Assembly: GCA_036507285.1 (NCBI GenBank)
Contig: CM071836.1
Coordinates: 57,633,204-57,697,203, forward strand
Origin: Trichosanthes cucumerina
Taxonomy: Eukaryota > Streptophyta > Magnoliopsida > Cucurbitales > Cucurbitaceae
DNA: 64,000 nucleotides
Reading direction: 5' to 3'
Shown here: piece by piece, positions 59,835-64,000 of the stretch
Position numbering within the stretch: the first letter of the stretch is position 1
Layout: each line of letters opens with the position of its first letter
Translations under genes and position numbers: made by a program
Notes under the pieces: model-generated
The model's database searches: none
Told to the model about the DNA's origin: nothing
Seen by the model: only the letters and a program-made list of their open reading frames with translations

Positions 59835-61582
59835 ATTGGTATCAGAGCAATGCTTGTTTTACTTTGGTTGAAACAAAATTTCATTGATTTGGTGGGAAAT
59901 GCATTTGGTTTGTTTTAAAACTAGTTTAGGAATATTTTGGTCTTAGTTTAATTTTGATTTGATCAATTTGTATGTAAAGGCCCCTGTGTTTTGTGCAATT
60001 AAGTGCATTATCGAGTCGGTATTCGAGTTAAGAGTCGTTCGGGAGCAGTTTCATGCAATTCGGTTGAGAATCGAAGGAGAAATTGATGATTGTTGTTGTT
60101 GTGTTCGAAGAGGAAAGCTACTGTCGAAGCAGCAGCAATGCAACGCAGCCAGCAGCGTTGCAACGTCGTTCATCAGCGTTGCAATGCCAAGCATCCCTAT
60201 CGACGCGGGAGCTCCAAGGGTCAGCGGCGTTGCAACGCCACCCCGATAGCAGGCGCGCGCGGACGACGCGGGCGTTGCAACGCTCACATCAGCGTTGCCA
60301 CGCCGTGATGTTTTTTCAGCAGCTGCAGACCAGTTCAGCGGTTCGATTGTTTTTCGGTCCGGTTCGAGCGATTCAAGTCCGGTTCAATGTGTTTTGGACC
60401 GGTTTATGTAATAAAGTTAGAGTAATTTTATTATTTTGCACTTTAGGGGCAAATTTAATCTGGTTTTACAATTATTTTTTCTTTATGTTTGTCATTTATA
60501 TTTTTTCCCAGCTTAGGATAAGCATGTTCATGCATTTTATTTGTATAATTGTTATATGAATATGGTTTAGATGCATGATTAATTTATTTTTCATGAGTAA
60601 TTAATTATAATAGTTATAATTAGATTATATGGAAAATAAATTGCATGGAGCATGTAATTACTTAGTTTAAAATAAATGTTATTTTATTTTAAGTAATTTA
60701 TTTTATTCAATTAGTTGAATGTTTTATTTATAATTCCAATATTTTTTTATAATATAGTTTCTTCGTCATAGGTTAATTATTAAATTTATAAAAGTTATAA
60801 ATTAAAAGGGTTTTAGAAACCATAACCTATAATAAAAAATGCATGAAAACATAGGAACTTGGGTTAGAATTAAATTTGTTTAAAATTGTTTAAAATTAAT
60901 TTAGACCTAAGTTTTAATTTCTAATAGGATTAGAAATTAGTCTTACATAGTATCTTAAATCGTTTAAAATATAGTAGGACATTAGGACTTTGGTTATAAG
61001 GGAACTCTACTGGTGAAGTTCTGTCTAAGGTTGGGAGGACGCGTGTCAACGTATCCTACGGTCTCCTCCATTAGGTCGCACCGTGAGATTTCTATAGTCC
61101 GCCTGTTAGGCTATCCTGGAACAGTCAAACCCTACGGAGGGCTTGACTATAGGGATCGGAACACCGCGAACTCCAGAAATTGATAGGGTCTCTTAGGTAA
61201 TTTGCCAACAGTTGTCTTTCTTAATAGTAGCCTGTTGGCTCGGACCTATTGGATCTGAAAATGGTACGGTCACATTTACGGGATAAGTTAAGCAAGTTAA
61301 CAAGTCCTTGACCAAACAAACGGTAGCTAAGGACCATTGGGACATGAGATGTTCTAGTAGTGAGAATTGGCTGAGAAAGTCTCAATTCAGGGGAGGAATG
61401 ATCGATCGCGAAGACAGAGGCTTTTGTTCTAAACCCTTGAAATATCGTTGCAAAATTAAAGGTTTAATTTAAATACTGGGTTTAGTTTAAACACTAGGGT
61501 TCTTTAATAATTTTGCTAAACATGATTGGTTTTTTAATGGGTTATAAGGCATAACTAATTAGAACTATTTTGGATTTTCAGC
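59835..61582 (+). other. Leader of R, possibly an intron (59652-61581)
   Basis: After the primer-binding site at 59837-59848, a GC-rich patch holds the 14-base palindrome GGCGTTGCAACGCC (60226-60239), GCGTTGCAACGC (60272-60283) and near copies at 60155 and 60176. The box GCTAAACATGATTGG (61515-61529) lies about 52 nt before GGATTTTCAG, whose AG is 61580-61581, one base before the gag ATG. Open frames at 59959-60559 come from the GC-rich patch and I do not regard them as genes. Confidence 0.6.
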
Positions 61583-62622
61583 ATGTCGTCTTCAATAATA
61601 GCCTTACTAAAAAGTGATCGTTTAACTGGTGAGAACTTTACTACGTGGAAGTCAAACTTCAATATGATTCTTGTTGTTGACGACCTTCGGTTTGTACTGA
61701 CTGAGCAATGTCCTCAGGTCCCTGCTCGAAACGCTCCTCAATCTGTTAAAGAGGCGTACGACCGCTGGATCCAGGCCAATGATAAGACCAAGATCTACAT
61801 TTTGGCTAGTGTTTCTGAAGTTCTAGCCAAAAAGCACGACGACATGGTCTCAGCTCGTGAGATCATGAGTTCGTTGTAGGATATGTTTGGACAACCTTTT
61901 GGACAATTTCAACACGAATCCCTCAAATACGTTTATAACTCCCATATGAAGGAGGGGTCATCGGTGAGAGAAAACGTTCTCGATCTGATGGTCCACTTTA
62001 ACGTGGTTGAGATGAACGGAGCGGTCATTTTAGAGAAAAATCAGGTCTCGTTCATCCTTGAATCTTTCCGAAAAGTTTCCTGAAATTCCATAGCAATGTG
62101 GTGATGAACAAGATAGAGTATAACCTGACTATTCTCCTTAATGAACTACAAACTTTCTAATCTCTTATAAAGAATAAGGGACAGGTTGATGGAGAGGCAA
62201 ATCTGTTTGCCCATTCTAGAAGGTTCCAGAAGGGTTCATCCTCTGAAACTAAGTCATGTGGTTCATCTTCTGGGCTTAAGAAGATCCAAAAGAAAAAGAT
62301 AGGAGGGAAAGGGAAGGCACCTGCTGCTGACAAAGGCAAGGGAAAAGCCAAGGTTGCAGACAAAGAAAAATTTTTTCATTGCAACGTGGATGGGCACTTG
62401 AAACGAAACTGTCCAAAATACCTTGTTGAACTCAAAGATAAGAAAGGTAAATTAGATTTTTCTTGTTCTTGAAACTTGTTTAGTGGAAAATGATGATTTT
62501 AACTGGATACTTGATTCAGGAGCCACTAATCACATTTGTTATTCGTTTCAGGAAACTAGTTCCTTCAAGGAGCTCGAAGAGGGTGAGATGATCCTCAGGG
62601 TAAGAACGGGAGACGTCGTCTC
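61583..62622 (+). pseudogene. Copia gag and protease start (element R)
   Basis: Gag starts MSSSIIALLKSDRLTGEN and is the best-preserved capsid region here. A TAG at 61877-61879 stands where siblings suggest CAG, and the frame then continues (DMFGQPFGQFQHESLKY). A shift near 62070 follows, and TAA near 62158 stands where siblings have CAA. The lysine-rich tail leads to a zinc knuckle whose first Cys is Phe (FFHCNVDGHLKRNC, about 62370-62412). After another shift near 62465, protease has an intact DSG (WILDSGATNH, near 62515) and is cut by T at 62623. Confidence 0.9.
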
Positions 62623-64000
62623 TGAAGGGAATCTAAGTCCCCGTAGCGGAAGTGATTGCAAATCGCGCGTTCTTGATTTAGTTACAATGGATTAAGCATA
62701 AAATAAGAGTTTGGACAGCAAGAAGTTACCTTTGAAGAACCTTTCTTCAAGTGCTCCTCTCTCCACCCTCACGATCTCAGCAACAAGAACTCCAACGTGC
62801 GAAGACACGACCACCGGATCTTCTCCATTGTTCTCTAGGTGAGGGAGGAAGGTGGGTTCCGTTAAGGAGATGTGAGGTATTTTGAGAGAGATGTGTGTTT
62901 TGGAATTCTTCCAACAACACAACAAGGAGGCTAGTGATTCTATGAAAAACCCTTAACCTAGTTGCATCTCATGCAACCATATAATATAGAGAATTGGGAT
63001 GGAAATGACCATCCTACCCCTCCTTTAATCTCTTTTTAGTATATAGTCCAAATCACATTAAAACTATATATTATATCAATTATATCATATATAATTGATA
63101 TAACTTCTCATGTATGAAATTGAACACTTCAATTTCACTCCTAACTTTATGCCCTCTATATTACCATGTTGAGCAAACGGAGAGATCTAATGGACCTACA
63201 GATCATGAGCTCCAATGATGTGAGATTAACTGATCAAACTCTTTGATCCATTTAATCAATATTCATTAACAACAAGTCACTCCACTATAGACTTGTAGCT
63301 GCACTCTCCTAACTGTAGATATTATTGTGTCCACTGATATAGTCATTGCCCATGAGTCGACCCTTCACAGGTTGTTCGTAATCACAGCTGGGTCAAATTA
63401 TCGTTTTACCCCTGTGATTACCTCTTTGCTCCTCAAGCACCACTGATCCTCTAATGAACAACAAGTCTAAGGTCCTACCTTCGACTCATACCCTCGTAGA
63501 GGGCGGGGCCCCGTTGTTCAAGACCTCGAGTCAGTTTTTCAGGGAACAACCTATCTAATTCCTCAGTAGAGGAATGAGTGAATTTCATCTTGCAGAGTTA
63601 AGTTCCCAGGTACCTACGAGGTTCTGTCCCTAAGAAGGTAGGCTTATTGAGTCGGCTACAGGCCACTCTCACCCATACTAGTCTAAGGACAAACCATATA
63701 AGCAGGAGTTCTTAACTTTCTCAGGATTTAGGTCGGGTCACTAATGACGATCTATAAATTACTAGTCTTATCCTGTTAACGGTGTTATACTAGTTAGACA
63801 AATAATTTGCGATCCAGTCTTGTATAAACTCTTCATACAGGATGCCCCCACTCGCATGTCAACTACATGAATGAGTTGGATTACCTCATTTATACTAATT
63901 ACAAAGTGGGCCGCATCCATGGTGTTAGCAGAATGAGGTTTCCAACCTTATTCTTATACCATAAAATATTTAGGTTATAATCTTGAATTCAACCCAAATA
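62623..64000 (-). repeat. LTR T, short-LTR type, minus strand, runs off the window
   Basis: On the minus strand it ends GATTCCCTTCA at 62623, inside the R protease. The left flank is GTCTC (62618-62622). It carries the hairpin with one mismatch (62977-62960) and the donor-like CAAAG/GTAACT near 62734-62724. Roughly 150 bp of the LTR start should lie beyond 64000, so whether it is solo cannot be told. Confidence 0.88.

Larger units (their letters stand above)
50252..64000 (+). mobile_element. Copia element R, 5' portion, hosting S and T
   Basis: 5' LTR (split by S), primer-binding site TGGTATCAGAGC (59837-59848), leader, gag and protease, then LTR T at 62623. The rest lies beyond the window. 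Confidence 0.92.

Overview
The window is plant nuclear repeat DNA and appears to be transposable element from end to end. I found no host gene, rRNA, tRNA or other RNA gene. Most of it is one extended clan of Ty1/copia elements. They share LTRs that begin TGTTGGG and end CA, a primer-binding site complementary to initiator tRNA-Met, and gag-pol with copia gene order (gag, protease, integrase, reverse transcriptase, RNase H). The rest is one Athila-like Ty3/gypsy element, a second gypsy-type remnant, and two solo LTRs of another family. The gag-pol text resembles copies I recall from cucurbit genomes, so a cucurbit is my guess, from memory only.

Layout, left to right. Element A (+, 1-3614, cut by the window edge) sits in minus-strand element B (3615 onward). 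The 5' LTR of B (7802-8748 and 26108-27033) is split by full-length copia element D (+, 8749-26102, duplicated target TTGTG). D is split by solo LTR E (-, 14618-22771, ACTAG), and E is split by Athila-like element F (+, 16347-22649, GCGAG). That is a four-level nest. From 27034 to 33933 lies the minus-strand internal region H, which ends directly on the same LTR that serves B; H contains solo LTR I (29776-32236, CATTC). After an inverted pair of LTR fragments (33934-34181) and LTR M (34182-35759) comes plus-strand element N. N is interrupted by LTR L, which holds solo LTR K, which holds solo LTR J (GTATG). N is interrupted again by O (42548-47476), which keeps its LTRs and leader but has lost gag-pol, and N ends in LTR P (47932-49789). 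A gypsy fragment Q (49790-50251) precedes plus-strand element R (50252 to beyond the window). R holds element S in its 5' LTR (50885-58543, GGGTA) and LTR T in its protease (62623 onward).

No coding region is intact. All are broken by stops, frameshifts or deletions, and several catalytic residues are changed. Any current activity would depend on proteins supplied from elsewhere.

The most interesting shared feature is the roughly 2-kb leader between LTR and gag. A 5'-splice-site-like motif (CAAAG/GTAA or CAACAA/GTAAGT) is kept in nearly every LTR that reaches this point. A 3'-splice-site-like CAG lies 1-8 nt before the gag ATG in all three elements where that junction survives. A conserved branch-point-like box lies 51-55 nt upstream of it. 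The would-be intron contains the primer-binding site and copies of the palindrome GCGTTGCAACGC. I infer that only unspliced RNA would carry the priming and pairing signals, like a retroviral packaging region. This is a hypothesis from sequence alone.
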